Assembly: GCF_003435375.1 (NCBI RefSeq) | Contig: NZ_QWGL01000008.1 | Location: forward strand, 49,849 to 113,848 | Direction of reading: 5' to 3' | DNA length: 64,000 nt | DNA from: Clostridium sp. AM34-11AC | Lineage (GTDB): Bacteria > Bacillota > Clostridia > Lachnospirales > Lachnospiraceae | The notes under the pieces: generated by a model | What the model was told of the DNA's origin: nothing | The model's database searches: none | What the model saw: only the letters and a program-made list of their open reading frames with translations | Shown here: piece after piece, positions 28,513 through 37,090 of the stretch | Position numbering within the stretch: the stretch's first letter is position 1 | Layout of the letters: each line of letters starts with the position of its first letter | Program-made: the position numbers and the translations under genes

Positions 28513-29249
28513 TCTCTTACGCGAAGACAGACACCGGTCTTGTGAGAAGATCCAATCAGGATTTCCTGTTTGCAGCGGATCAGCCGGTGGGACCGCTTCC
28601 GAATCTGTTCATCGTGGCAGACGGAATGGGCGGACATAAGGCCGGGGATTTCGCGTCCCGGTATGTCGTGGAACATATGAAAGAATATATTGAAAATTCT
28701 GATCTGGCCAGTCCTGTGATGATCCTCAGAAAAGCTCTGGAGAAGACGAATCAGGGGCTCTTTGAGGAAGCTCAGGGAAACCCGGACCGGGAAGGAATGG
28801 GGTCCACTCTGGTTGCCGCTACGATCGAGGACGACATGATGTACGTGGCAAATGTGGGGGACAGCAGACTTTATCTTTTGCGGGACAGTCTTGCACAGAT
28901 CACGAGAGACCATTCCCTTGTGGAAGAGATGGTCGCGAGAGGAAAAATGGAGCGGGACAGCGAGTCCTACCGAAGTCAGAAGAACATTATTACCCGCGCC
29001 ATGGGAATCGGAAACCGGGTGGAGGCGGATTTCTTTGAAGTGCCGCTTCTTGAGTGTGACTGTATTCTGCTCTGCTCTGACGGATTGACGAACATGGTGG
29101 ATGATGCCGAGATCAGCCGGGTCTTAAAGACAACGGATACGCTGAAAGAGAAGACGGAAGCGTTGGTTGACGAGGCAAACCGGAACGGAGGAAAGGACAA
29201 CATTGCGATTGTCCTTGTAGAACCTCAGATAAGTGAGGTGAAGCTATGA
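28509..29249 (+). CDS. prpC: PP2C-type Ser/Thr protein phosphatase (Stp/PrpC)
   Basis: A 246-residue Mn-dependent phosphatase that reverses phosphorylation by the PASTA kinase encoded next. PP2C motifs in order are RRSNQDF, VADGMGGHKAGDFAS, GMGSTLVAA, VANVGDSRLYLL, TRDHSLV, LLCSDGLTNMV and GGKDNIAIVLV, with the metal-binding aspartates all present. It is full length. Four-base overlaps with rlmN and the kinase gene show tight coupling. The pair controls cell-wall growth and dormancy exit in Firmicutes. Confidence 0.95.
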   Translation: MISYAKTDTGLVRRSNQDFLFAADQPVGPLPNLFIVADGMGGHKAGDFASRYVVEHMKEYIENSDLASPVMILRKALEKTNQGLFEEAQGNPDREGMGSTLVAATIEDDMMYVANVGDSRLYLLRDSLAQITRDHSLVEEMVARGKMERDSESYRSQKNIITRAMGIGNRVEADFFEVPLLECDCILLCSDGLTNMVDDAEISRVLKTTDTLKEKTEALVDEANRNGGKDNIAIVLVEPQISEVKL

Positions 29250-31420
29250 TTTTATACCCTGGAACGATGCTGCAGGACCGATATGAGATTCTGGAAAAGA
29301 TAGGTTCCGGCGGAATGTCAGAGGTCTATAAAGCAAAATGCCATAAATTAAACCGTCTGGTCGCGATCAAGGTACTGAAATCGGAGTTTACTTCCGACGC
29401 GACCTTTGTCAGTAAATTTAAGATGGAAGCTCAGGCAGCGGCCGGACTTTCACACCCGAATATTGTCAATATATATGATGTCGTGGATGAGGGAGACATC
29501 CACTTTATCGTTATGGAGCTCGTAGAGGGAATCACCTTAAAGAGCTATATCACGAAAAAAGGTCATCTGGATGTAAAGGAAGCCATCGGGATCGCGATCC
29601 AGGTAGCCTCCGGAATCGAAGCAGCCCATGAACAGCATATCATTCACCGTGATATCAAGCCTCAGAATATGCTGATCTCCATGGATGGAAAGGTGAAGGT
29701 AGCGGACTTCGGAATTGCGAGAGCTGTGTCGTCCCAGACCATGAATGCGGCGACAGTTGTGGGATCTGTCCACTATATCTCCCCCGAACAGGCGAGAGGC
29801 GGATACAGCGATGAGCGGAGCGACCTGTATTCCTTAGGTATCACCATGTTTGAGATGGTCACCGGCCATGTTCCGTTTGAGGGGGACAACACGGTGACGG
29901 TCGCGCTGGCACATCTGGAAGAACCAATGCCGGATCCCAGAATGTTGAATCCGGATGTGTCCCCAAGTCTTGCGAGGATCATCTTAAAATGTACGGAAAA
30001 GAGACCGGAGCGCCGATACCCGAACGCGGCGGCCGTGATCAGTGACCTGAGAAGAGCACTTTTAAATGATGATGACCCGACTATCGGCGCCGTTAAAGAG
30101 GAAGACCACAGCTCCGATACCATCGTCATCAGCCCAAAAGAACTGAATCTGATCAAGACGAGAAGTGGGGAACGGATCCGGGAGTCAAAGCCGGTAAAAG
30201 AGATCCGTGAGCGCAGGGAACGGCGGGATCTGGAAAAGCGGTATGATCAGCCGGAGAACGCGAAGAAGAAACCGAAAAAGAATAAAGTGGATGATGAAGC
30301 CACAGGACTGGAAAAGATCCTGACAGGCTTAGGCGTGGCGGCAGCCATCGTCATTGTCGCGGTTGTGATCGTGTTTGTCCTGAAGCTTGGCGGTCTGTTC
30401 AGAAGCAGCACTCCGGAGGATCCGACAAAAACCGTTTCTGAGGAAGCTATGACGGAAGAAGCGAAGACAACTGCGGCATCGGAGACTGTTATCAGCCAGA
30501 AGGAAGTCTATATGCCGAAGCTTGTGGGCCACTCCGAGGAGGAAGCCGAGAAGATCTTACAGGGACTCGATCTCACCATGCAGGTAGAGCAGAAAAACTC
30601 GGATGAAGTGGAAAAAGGCATAGTCATCTCACAGAAGGAAGAGCCCGATACCGTGATTCCGCGTTTCTCCAAGGTAACTGTTGTCATCAGCGCGGGTTCT
30701 GATAAGGTTGATCTCTCAGAACTTGGCCTTTCCGGAATGACACTGGAAACGGCGGTCCGCCTGTTGGAGGGAAAGAATTTAAAAGCAGATGTTCGGGAGG
30801 AAGCCAGCGAGGAGGTGGCTTCCGGAACGATCATCCGCTATGAACCGGAGGAAAAAGTGGCCCTCGGAAGTACCGTAACCTTATATGTGAGTACGGGACC
30901 GGAGGAGGAATTCGTTCCTGTACCGAATCTTTATGGAAAGACGGACGCGGAGGCGGCAGCACTTCTTTCCGCGGCAGGACTTGTGACCGGAGAGGTTTCA
31001 AAGGAGTACGACAGCACGATCTCGGCCGGTCACGTCATCAGTCAGGGCGTTGAGGCAGGAACTCAGGTAGCACCTGGGGATACCGTGGATTACACTCTGA
31101 GTCTTGGGCCGGAAGCTCCGAAAAAACAGTTTATTGCATCTCTGGATGCAAGCTATCCGCTTCAGGTCTCCTATGGACCGGGGGCAGCGTCCTCCGAGAT
31201 CCAGATCCTGATCCGTTTAAAGCAGACGGTGAACGGCAAAGTGACCTATACGAAGCTTGCGGAGCCAAAGTCTTACAGCGCGGACACAACCCTGAATATC
31301 AAGTTAGACAGGATCCGCGGCGCGGACGGCGTACAGACCGGTGAGGTGGAGATCGTGGACCTCACGAACAACGTGGTACTGACATCCTATAATGTGACAT
31401 TTACGGAGGTTGACGGTTGA
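29246..31420 (+). CDS. prkC: PASTA-domain Ser/Thr protein kinase (PrkC/Stk)
   Basis: A 724-residue membrane kinase that senses muropeptides or lipid II. The cytoplasmic kinase (about 10-270) has the glycine loop GSGGMSEVY, Lys42 in VAIK, His134-Arg-Asp136 in HRDIKPQN and Asp154 in DFG. A charged juxtamembrane stretch leads to a membrane helix at about 352-375. Three PASTA repeats follow outside (about 412-480, 481-547 and 548-615). A further C-terminal domain of about 100 residues contains a serine/glycine and beta-rich segment, seen in many clostridial orthologues. Its stop overlaps the rsgA start. Confidence 0.95.
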   Translation: MILYPGTMLQDRYEILEKIGSGGMSEVYKAKCHKLNRLVAIKVLKSEFTSDATFVSKFKMEAQAAAGLSHPNIVNIYDVVDEGDIHFIVMELVEGITLKSYITKKGHLDVKEAIGIAIQVASGIEAAHEQHIIHRDIKPQNMLISMDGKVKVADFGIARAVSSQTMNAATVVGSVHYISPEQARGGYSDERSDLYSLGITMFEMVTGHVPFEGDNTVTVALAHLEEPMPDPRMLNPDVSPSLARIILKCTEKRPERRYPNAAAVISDLRRALLNDDDPTIGAVKEEDHSSDTIVISPKELNLIKTRSGERIRESKPVKEIRERRERRDLEKRYDQPENAKKKPKKNKVDDEATGLEKILTGLGVAAAIVIVAVVIVFVLKLGGLFRSSTPEDPTKTVSEEAMTEEAKTTAASETVISQKEVYMPKLVGHSEEEAEKILQGLDLTMQVEQKNSDEVEKGIVISQKEEPDTVIPRFSKVTVVISAGSDKVDLSELGLSGMTLETAVRLLEGKNLKADVREEASEEVASGTIIRYEPEEKVALGSTVTLYVSTGPEEEFVPVPNLYGKTDAEAAALLSAAGLVTGEVSKEYDSTISAGHVISQGVEAGTQVAPGDTVDYTLSLGPEAPKKQFIASLDASYPLQVSYGPGAASSEIQILIRLKQTVNGKVTYTKLAEPKSYSADTTLNIKLDRIRGADGVQTGEVEIVDLTNNVVLTSYNVTFTEVDG

Positions 31421-32295
31421 CTGGAAAGATCATAAAGGGAATTGCCGGATTCTATTACGTACATGACGGCGTTTCCAAAGTATACGAGTGTAAGGCAAAG
31501 GGCGTATTCCGGAACCGGAAGATCAAGCCTCTTGTGGGCGACAATGTGGAGTTCGACGTGCTTTCTGAGGAGCAGAGCCTCGGAAACATCGCGGAGATCC
31601 TTCCGAGGGAGAACTCCCTGATCCGTCCGGCAGTGGCGAACATCGATCAGGCAATGATCGTGTTTGCCGTCGCTGACCCGGAACCGAATTTAAACCTTCT
31701 GGACCGCTTTCTGGTTACGATGGAAGCCCAGAATGTTCCGGTGGTGATCTGCTTTAATAAGACAGATCTCGGAAAAGAGGGTGAGGCAGAACGACTTGCT
31801 GGAATCTATCGGGATGCCGGATATGATGTCCATCTGTCCTGTGCTCTGGCGGGGGAAGGGATCGAGGCGATCCATGACCTCTTAAGGGGGAAGACAACGG
31901 CACTTGCCGGCCCGTCCGGTGTTGGAAAATCATCCCTGACAAACAGGATCCAGCCGGAGGCGGAGATGGAGACGGGGGCCGTCAGTGAGAAGATCCGCAG
32001 GGGTCGCCATACCACAAGACATTCGGAGCTGTTCTTCGTCGAGAAGGAGACCTTCGTGATGGACACGCCGGGCTTCAGCTCCATCTTTGTCGACAATATG
32101 AAGCCGGAAGAGTTAAAGGATTTCTTTCCGGAATTTGAGGCCTACGAGCCGGAATGCCGGTTTTTGGGCTGTGTCCATGTGGGAGAACGGGAGTGCGGCG
32201 TCAAGGAGGCCGTAAAAGCAGGAAAGATTGCGGATTCCCGGTATGAAAATTACCGGCTGATCTATGAAGAACTGAAGAGTAAAAGGAGATATTAA
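31417..32295 (+). CDS. rsgA: ribosome small-subunit GTPase A
   Basis: A 292-residue circularly permuted GTPase that checks 30S subunit maturation. The order is OB-fold, then G4 (NKTD), G1 (GPSGVGKSSL) and G3 (DTPGF), which is the RsgA/YjeQ permutation. The zinc-binding C-terminal segment has Cys and His in CRFLGCVHVGERECGV. Translation starts at TTG 31417, overlapping the kinase stop, with GGAGG seven bases upstream. The position after prkC matches other Firmicutes, where RsgA can be a kinase substrate. Confidence 0.96.
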   Translation: MTGKIIKGIAGFYYVHDGVSKVYECKAKGVFRNRKIKPLVGDNVEFDVLSEEQSLGNIAEILPRENSLIRPAVANIDQAMIVFAVADPEPNLNLLDRFLVTMEAQNVPVVICFNKTDLGKEGEAERLAGIYRDAGYDVHLSCALAGEGIEAIHDLLRGKTTALAGPSGVGKSSLTNRIQPEAEMETGAVSEKIRRGRHTTRHSELFFVEKETFVMDTPGFSSIFVDNMKPEELKDFFPEFEAYEPECRFLGCVHVGERECGVKEAVKAGKIADSRYENYRLIYEELKSKRRY

Positions 32296-32299
32296 GATC

Positions 32300-32965
32300 A
32301 TGTATATATTAGCGCCATCGATTCTTTCAGCAGACTTTTCAAAACTTGGTGAAGATGTAAAGACAGTTTCTGACGCGGGAGCGCAGTACATCCATCTGGA
32401 TGTGATGGACGGAGCGTTTGTCCCGAGCATTTCCTTCGGTATGCCGGTGATCTCATCCCTCAGAAAGACAACAGACCGTGTGTTTGATGTCCATATGATG
32501 GTGGAGGAGCCGGGAAGATATGTAAATGATGTCAGAAAGGCCGGCGCGGATATCATCTGTGTCCATCAGGAAGCCTGTCTTCATCTGGACCGTACCATCA
32601 ACCAGATCAAGGAGACCGGTGCCAGAGCAGCTGTTGCGTTAAACCCGGCAACTCCGGTCGAGACACTTTCCTGTATCTTAAAAGAAGCAGATATGTTTCT
32701 GATTATGTCCGTAAATCCGGGATTCGGAGGACAGAAGTTTATCCCGTATACGTTAGAGAAGATCAAAAAGCTCCGCGGCATGTTAGATGAGGCCGGACTC
32801 ACCACCGATATTGAGGTGGACGGCGGCGTGAATGCGGCAAATGTCAGAGAGGTTCTCGATGCAGGCGCGAACGTGATCGTTGCGGGTTCCGCGGTGTTTA
32901 AGAACGATGCGGCAGCGAATACAAAGGAGTTCCTGAAGATCTTTGAGGAGTATTCCGCAAGATAA
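32300..32965 (+). CDS. rpe: ribulose-phosphate 3-epimerase
   Basis: A 221-residue TIM-barrel enzyme interconverting ribulose 5-phosphate and xylulose 5-phosphate in the pentose phosphate pathway. Metal and acid-base residues lie in LAPSILSADFSKL, HLDVMDGAFVPSISFG, HMMVEEP and the second Asp in IEVDGGV. NPGFGGQ and VAGSAVF bind phosphate. It starts four bases after rsgA, with AAAGGAG at the rsgA end as ribosome site. Length and motifs are typical. Confidence 0.96.
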   Translation: MYILAPSILSADFSKLGEDVKTVSDAGAQYIHLDVMDGAFVPSISFGMPVISSLRKTTDRVFDVHMMVEEPGRYVNDVRKAGADIICVHQEACLHLDRTINQIKETGARAAVALNPATPVETLSCILKEADMFLIMSVNPGFGGQKFIPYTLEKIKKLRGMLDEAGLTTDIEVDGGVNAANVREVLDAGANVIVAGSAVFKNDAAANTKEFLKIFEEYSAR

Positions 32966-33017
32966 GGGGCCGCACCCGGCGTGAGGATGTGCCATGGATA
33001 GGGGAGAGGCAGCTAAT

Positions 33018-33710
33018 ATGAATGCAGACAGAAGAGAAATGACGGATACCTGCCTGATCGTGTCGGGCGGGCCGACGGACCGGAAATTTGCAGCAGAATT
33101 TGTGAAGGAGCGGAAGTATCCCTATGTGATCGCTGTGGACGCGGGGCTCGCCGTCTGTGAGGACCTGGGGCTTGTGCCGGACCTTGCGGTGGGCGATTTT
33201 GATACCTTCGGGCTGGAACGGATGGAAGAACTCAGAAAGAAAGAGGGATGGGCGACGGATGTCCATAAGCCGGAGAAGGATGAGACGGACACGGATCTTG
33301 CGGTCCGCTCCGCACTCCGGGCAGGGTTTCATACCGCCCATGTTCTGGGGGCCACAGGGGGCAGGCTGGATCATGAGCTTTCCAATATCCATCTGATGCG
33401 GGCGGCGAAGGATGCAGGACTTTTCATGGAGATCTATGATGCAAAAAACCGTATCTTTCTCCTGACACCGGATGATGAGGAACATTCCGTTTTTTTGAAA
33501 GACCGGATCTACGGGAAATATGTCTCCTTTCTTCCGCTTACGGAGACCGTTCTTGGAATCACGCTGGATGGATTTAAATATCTGCTGCACAATAAGGACA
33601 TCTCGATCTTAGAGGATCCCAGTCTCTGTGTCAGCAATGAGATTCCAGGGGAGCGGGCAAAGATCACGTTCCGGAAAGGGATCCTGATCTGCGTGGAGTC
33701 AAGAGATTAA
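33018..33710 (+). CDS. thiN: thiamine pyrophosphokinase
   Basis: A 230-residue enzyme that converts thiamine to thiamine diphosphate with ATP. Signature stretches are VIAVDAGLAV, DLAVGDFDT, EKDETDTDLAV (catalytic acidic cluster) and LGATGGRLDHELSNIHL. The C-terminal half is the beta-sandwich that binds thiamine. ATG 33018 follows GGGGAGAGG by eight bases. The product supplies the cofactor of the pyruvate oxidoreductase at the left edge. No TPP riboswitch is seen. Confidence 0.94.
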   Translation: MNADRREMTDTCLIVSGGPTDRKFAAEFVKERKYPYVIAVDAGLAVCEDLGLVPDLAVGDFDTFGLERMEELRKKEGWATDVHKPEKDETDTDLAVRSALRAGFHTAHVLGATGGRLDHELSNIHLMRAAKDAGLFMEIYDAKNRIFLLTPDDEEHSVFLKDRIYGKYVSFLPLTETVLGITLDGFKYLLHNKDISILEDPSLCVSNEIPGERAKITFRKGILICVESRD

Positions 33711-33800
33711 AGAGAACACCGCGTGAAAATATCAGCGTGAAAAAGCGAAAAAGAAGGATAATATACGTTGCAGTCTACAATGTTGCGGCGAGGAAAACAG

Positions 33801-33845
33801 ACTGGACTGTATAAAAAAAACAAAACTGGACATTTCATACAATCC
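33801..33845 (+). promoter_or_regulatory. probable MocR/PdxR-type operator upstream of the B6 genes
   Basis: ACTGGAC occurs twice in direct orientation (33801-33807 and 33825-33831, 24 bases apart). The outer GGACTGTAT (33804) and ATACAATCC (33838) form an inverted repeat with one mismatch. Direct repeats combined with an inverted repeat are the pattern of MocR/PdxR-family PLP-sensing regulators. Here they precede an ECF S component and a B6-vitamer kinase. TATAAA at 33810-33815 may be the -10 element. The regulator gene is not in the window. Confidence 0.5.
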
Positions 33846-33975
33846 ACTCGCATGCTACCATGGGTATCAGGATGACAGAAAGGCTTTCCGGATGATCCAT
33901 TCAGAAATCCTTGAACCGATTATGAAAATATGAACGGTTCTGCCTGTCAATAACACACGAGGGGGGATTTTACTT

Positions 33976-34560
33976 ATGAAAGAAAAGAATGGGCAGTTAA
34001 TGAAAATTGCGCAGGCTGGCCTGATGGCGGCGCTCTGCTATATCGGATATGCTGTGTTCCCGGCGATCTCAGCCAGCGGAACGAAGATTCATATCGGAAA
34101 CGCATTTGTCGTGCTTTCCGCATACCTTCTCGGCGGCGTTTACGGTGGACTTTCCGGTGCTGTTGGCTTATCCATTGCTGATATCGTTGGCGGCTATGCG
34201 GCATCTGCACCGAGAACTTTTATCACAAAGCTTGTGATCGGTCTCATCGTAGGCTTCGTTTCCCACAGGATCGCAAAGCTTTCCGATGAACATGACCATG
34301 CCTATGTGATCCGCTGGTCTGCGATCGCGGCTGTCTGTGGTCTCGGTTTTAACTGCTTCTTTGAGCCGGCATTAAAGTATGTATGGTATACCTTATTATT
34401 CCCGAACGCTGATAAAGCAGCATCTGCGATCAAAGCGCTGATAGCGATCACAACGTACACCACGATCATCAACGCGGTGATCAACTCCGTGATCGCAGTC
34501 GTCCTTTATGCGGCGCTTCGCCCGGCGTTAAAACGAGCTGGCTTTTTAGCTGCTCAGTAG
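33976..34560 (+). CDS. ECF transporter S component, probably pyridoxine-specific (PdxU-like)
   Basis: A 194-residue membrane protein with about six helices. It binds a vitamin for an energy-coupling factor transporter whose ATPases and T component are elsewhere. The LMKIAQAGLMAALCYIGY start, YLLGGVYGGLSGAVGLSIADIVGGY and PRTFITKLVIGLIVG are typical of ECF S subunits. The kinase next door and the PdxR-like operator suggest pyridoxine as ligand, but this is inference. GAGGGGGG precedes the ATG. The last four codons and the TAG stop lie in the left end of a mobile repeat (34546-34678), so the original C terminus has been altered. Confidence 0.85.
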   Translation: MKEKNGQLMKIAQAGLMAALCYIGYAVFPAISASGTKIHIGNAFVVLSAYLLGGVYGGLSGAVGLSIADIVGGYAASAPRTFITKLVIGLIVGFVSHRIAKLSDEHDHAYVIRWSAIAAVCGLGFNCFFEPALKYVWYTLLFPNADKAASAIKALIAITTYTTIINAVINSVIAVVLYAALRPALKRAGFLAAQ

Positions 34561-34678
34561 GTCTGCACACTTGTTGCGCTGACCGTAAAAAAGAATAGGC
34601 TGGAAGTCAAAAATCCCATCGACGCAGTCGATTTGGGATGGATTTTAAAACTAAGAAAAATAAATTCTGCAGTGTAAC
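34546..34678 (+). mobile_element. MITE-like repeat, diverged copy A
   Basis: This 133-base segment aligns end to end with the copy at 57419-57551; the first 100 bases are roughly 85% identical. Stem 1 is GGTC...GACC (34560-34584). Stem 2 (34609-34646) has core ATCGAC-GCA-GTCGAT. Its left end TTAGCTGCTCAGTA matches the other copy's left inverted repeat at 11 of 14 positions. The right end TTCTGCAGTGTAAC is more decayed. No flanking duplication is seen, so it is an old insertion. It begins inside the ECF gene and supplies its stop codon. Confidence 0.8.
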
Positions 34679-34770
34679 ATAGATGTTGCTGTATCGGATG
34701 TGGACAATAAAAAATTCTACTTGCGAGCAGCAAATATACTGCGGAAGCAGGAAGATTGGAAGATAAATTC

Positions 34771-35598
34771 ATGCAGAAGAAGATTGCTGTGATCAATGAT
34801 CTTTCAGGTTATGGCCGCTGTTCATTAACAGTGGCTATTCCTGTTTTATCCGCGATGGGTCATCAGTGCTGTCCGATACCGACGGCGATCCTTTCAAACC
34901 ATACGGAATTTCCGGTTTACTTTTTCGATGACTATACGGAAAAAATGACCACATATACGGACAAATGGAAAGAACTTGGACTTTCCTTTGACGCGATCGC
35001 AACGGGATTTCTTGGGTCGGAGGCCCAGATCGGGATCGTCATGGAGATCGTTCAGAAATTAAAGGCAGAGAAAACGTTTGTTGTTGTGGATCCGGTGATG
35101 GGAGACCATGGACATGCCTATGAGACTTATACACCGGAGATGTGCGAGCAGATGAAGGAACTTGTCTGCATGGCGGATGTTGTTCTTCCGAATGTGACGG
35201 AGTGCTGTATCCTCACGGATACTCCATACAGGGAGGAAAACTGGGCGAGAAAAGAACTCTTAAATATGGCGATGATGCTGCGGCTCATGGGCGCGAAATC
35301 TGTGGTCATCACAGGAGTGCGGGAGGGAAGCTGCTACACCAATGTGGTTCTGGAGCAGGGACAGTACGATGCAAAATTTATCTGGACAAGGTCCTCCGGT
35401 GGAGAGCGTCCGGGAACCGGAGATGTATTTTCCTCTGTTGTGGCGGGCGCGTTATTAAACGGGAAGTCCCTCCCGGAGGCGGTGAGCCAGGCAGCAGGAT
35501 TCGTAAAAGAGTGCATAAAAGTCTCCGATGAGGAGCAGATCCCTCACGCGAACGGTGTTTGTTTTGAGAAGATTCTTGGTAAACTGATAAAAAAGTAG
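34771..35598 (+). CDS. pdxY: pyridoxamine/pyridoxal kinase
   Basis: A 275-residue ribokinase-fold enzyme that phosphorylates B6 vitamers, the salvage route to PLP. Marks are the N-terminal INDLSGYGRCSL, the substrate stretch PTAILSNHTEF, VVDPVMGDHGHAY and the anion-hole GERPGTGDVFSSVVAG with the catalytic Asp. ATG 34771 is preferred over TTG 34756 on codon grounds; the ribosome site (GGAAGA) is weak. It sits 210 bases after the ECF S component, with the mobile repeat in between, and shares the presumed PdxR control. PdxK versus PdxY naming is not resolved by sequence alone. Confidence 0.88.
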   Translation: MQKKIAVINDLSGYGRCSLTVAIPVLSAMGHQCCPIPTAILSNHTEFPVYFFDDYTEKMTTYTDKWKELGLSFDAIATGFLGSEAQIGIVMEIVQKLKAEKTFVVVDPVMGDHGHAYETYTPEMCEQMKELVCMADVVLPNVTECCILTDTPYREENWARKELLNMAMMLRLMGAKSVVITGVREGSCYTNVVLEQGQYDAKFIWTRSSGGERPGTGDVFSSVVAGALLNGKSLPEAVSQAAGFVKECIKVSDEEQIPHANGVCFEKILGKLIKK

Positions 35599-35681
35599 GA
35601 GAAATACCCTTCCTTTTCTCAGCAAAATATGATATATTTTTACCAAAGCGTGTTTTTACACGGCAATAAGGAGAAAAGCTC

Positions 35682-36962
35682 ATGTTAGATTTAAGATTTG
35701 TAAGAGAAAATCCGGAAATCGTAAAGCAGAATATCCGGAATAAATTCCAGGACGCGAAGCTTCCGTTAGTAGACGAAGTGATCGAACTGGACGAGGAGAA
35801 CAGAAAAGTAAAGAAGGAGGCTGATGACCTCCGCGCGAGCAGAAATAAGATCTCCAAGCAGATCGGCGCGTTGATGGGACAGGGCAAGAAGGAAGAAGCT
35901 GAGGAAGTTAAGAAACAGGTTACAGCAGCTTCCGACCACCTTGCTGAGTTGGAGGAGAAGGAAAAAGATCTCGAGGAGCGCATCAAGAAGATCATGATGA
36001 CGATCCCGAATATCATCGACCCGTCCGTACCGATCGGTAAAGATGACAGCGAGAACGTAGAAGTCCAGAAGTACGGTGATCCGGTCGTTCCGGATTTTGA
36101 GATCCCGTACCACACAGAGATCATGGAGAAATTTAACGGCATCGATCTTGATTCCGCAAGAAGAGTTGCCGGCAATGGTTTCTACTATTTAATGGGTGAT
36201 ATCGCGAGACTTCACTCCGCAGTGATCGCATACGCAAGAGATTTCATGATCGACCGTGGATTCACATACTGCGTACCGCCGTTTATGATCCGCAGTGACG
36301 TTGTCACAGGCGTTATGAGCTTCGCTGAGATGGACGCTATGATGTACAAGATCGAGGGTGAGGATCTCTACCTGATCGGTACAAGTGAGCATTCCATGAT
36401 CGGCAAATTCATCGACCAGATCATTCCGGAAGAGGAGCTTCCGAAGACCTTAACAAGCTATTCTCCGTGCTTCCGTAAGGAGAAAGGCGCACACGGCATC
36501 GAGGAGCGCGGCGTATACCGTATCCATCAGTTCGAGAAGCAGGAGATGATCGTTGTCTGCAAGCCGGAAGAATCCAAGATGTGGTTCGACAAGTTATGGC
36601 AGAACACCGTAGATCTGTTCCGTTCCATGGACATCCCGGTTCGTACCTTAGAGTGCTGCTCCGGTGACCTTGCTGACCTGAAGGTAAAATCTGTCGATGT
36701 TGAGGCATGGTCCCCGAGACAGAAAAAGTACTTCGAGGTAGGAAGCTGTTCCAACCTTGGTGACGCTCAGGCTAGACGTTTAAGAATCCGTGTAAACGGA
36801 CCGGACGGAAAGAAATATTTCGCACATACCTTAAATAACACAGTTGTAGCTCCGCCGAGAATGCTGATCGCCTTCCTTGAGAACAACTTACAGGCAGATG
36901 GTTCTGTAAGAATTCCGGAAGTTTTAAGACCGTATATGGGCGGAAAGACAGAAATCAAATAA
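35682..36962 (+). CDS. serS: seryl-tRNA synthetase
   Basis: A 426-residue class II synthetase charging tRNA-Ser (and tRNA-Sec where present). The N-terminal 110 residues form the antiparallel coiled-coil arm that grips the long variable arm of tRNA. Motif 2 is CFRKEKGAHGIEERGVYRIHQF, and motif 3 is NNTVVAPPRMLIAFLE. TSEHSMIG is the serine-binding TxE loop. AAGGAG precedes the ATG by nine bases. No T-box leader is present: the upstream gap is only 83 bases and lacks the TGGNACCGCG core. A terminator follows. Confidence 0.97.
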   Translation: MLDLRFVRENPEIVKQNIRNKFQDAKLPLVDEVIELDEENRKVKKEADDLRASRNKISKQIGALMGQGKKEEAEEVKKQVTAASDHLAELEEKEKDLEERIKKIMMTIPNIIDPSVPIGKDDSENVEVQKYGDPVVPDFEIPYHTEIMEKFNGIDLDSARRVAGNGFYYLMGDIARLHSAVIAYARDFMIDRGFTYCVPPFMIRSDVVTGVMSFAEMDAMMYKIEGEDLYLIGTSEHSMIGKFIDQIIPEEELPKTLTSYSPCFRKEKGAHGIEERGVYRIHQFEKQEMIVVCKPEESKMWFDKLWQNTVDLFRSMDIPVRTLECCSGDLADLKVKSVDVEAWSPRQKKYFEVGSCSNLGDAQARRLRIRVNGPDGKKYFAHTLNNTVVAPPRMLIAFLENNLQADGSVRIPEVLRPYMGGKTEIK

Positions 36963-36973
36963 ATAAGGATTTA

Positions 36974-37009
36974 TAAAGCTGTGGCGATTCATTTTGTCAC
37001 AGCTTTTTC
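36974..37009 (+). terminator. terminator of serS
   Basis: AAAGCTGTG and CACAGCTTT form a 9-bp stem followed by TTTTTC, starting 12 bases after the stop. Confidence 0.9.
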
Positions 37010-37090
37010 AGTTGCAGGACAGCTCCGGGAACTGTCAGAATAACCGGGATTTTTTGTTATGCAGAGCATATTACGAAGGAGATGAGATCC

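Noticed and set aside
34546-34678. Repeat A as an ordinary terminator of the ECF gene
   Set aside because: The same sequence occurs at 57419-57551 antisense to its neighbours with terminal inverted repeats and a target duplication, so a mobile origin explains it better; a terminator effect is still possible.
35599-35681. T-box leader for serS
   Set aside because: The gap is only 83 bases and lacks the T-box core and a terminator/antiterminator pair; only a small CGTGT-TTTT-ACACG stem is present.
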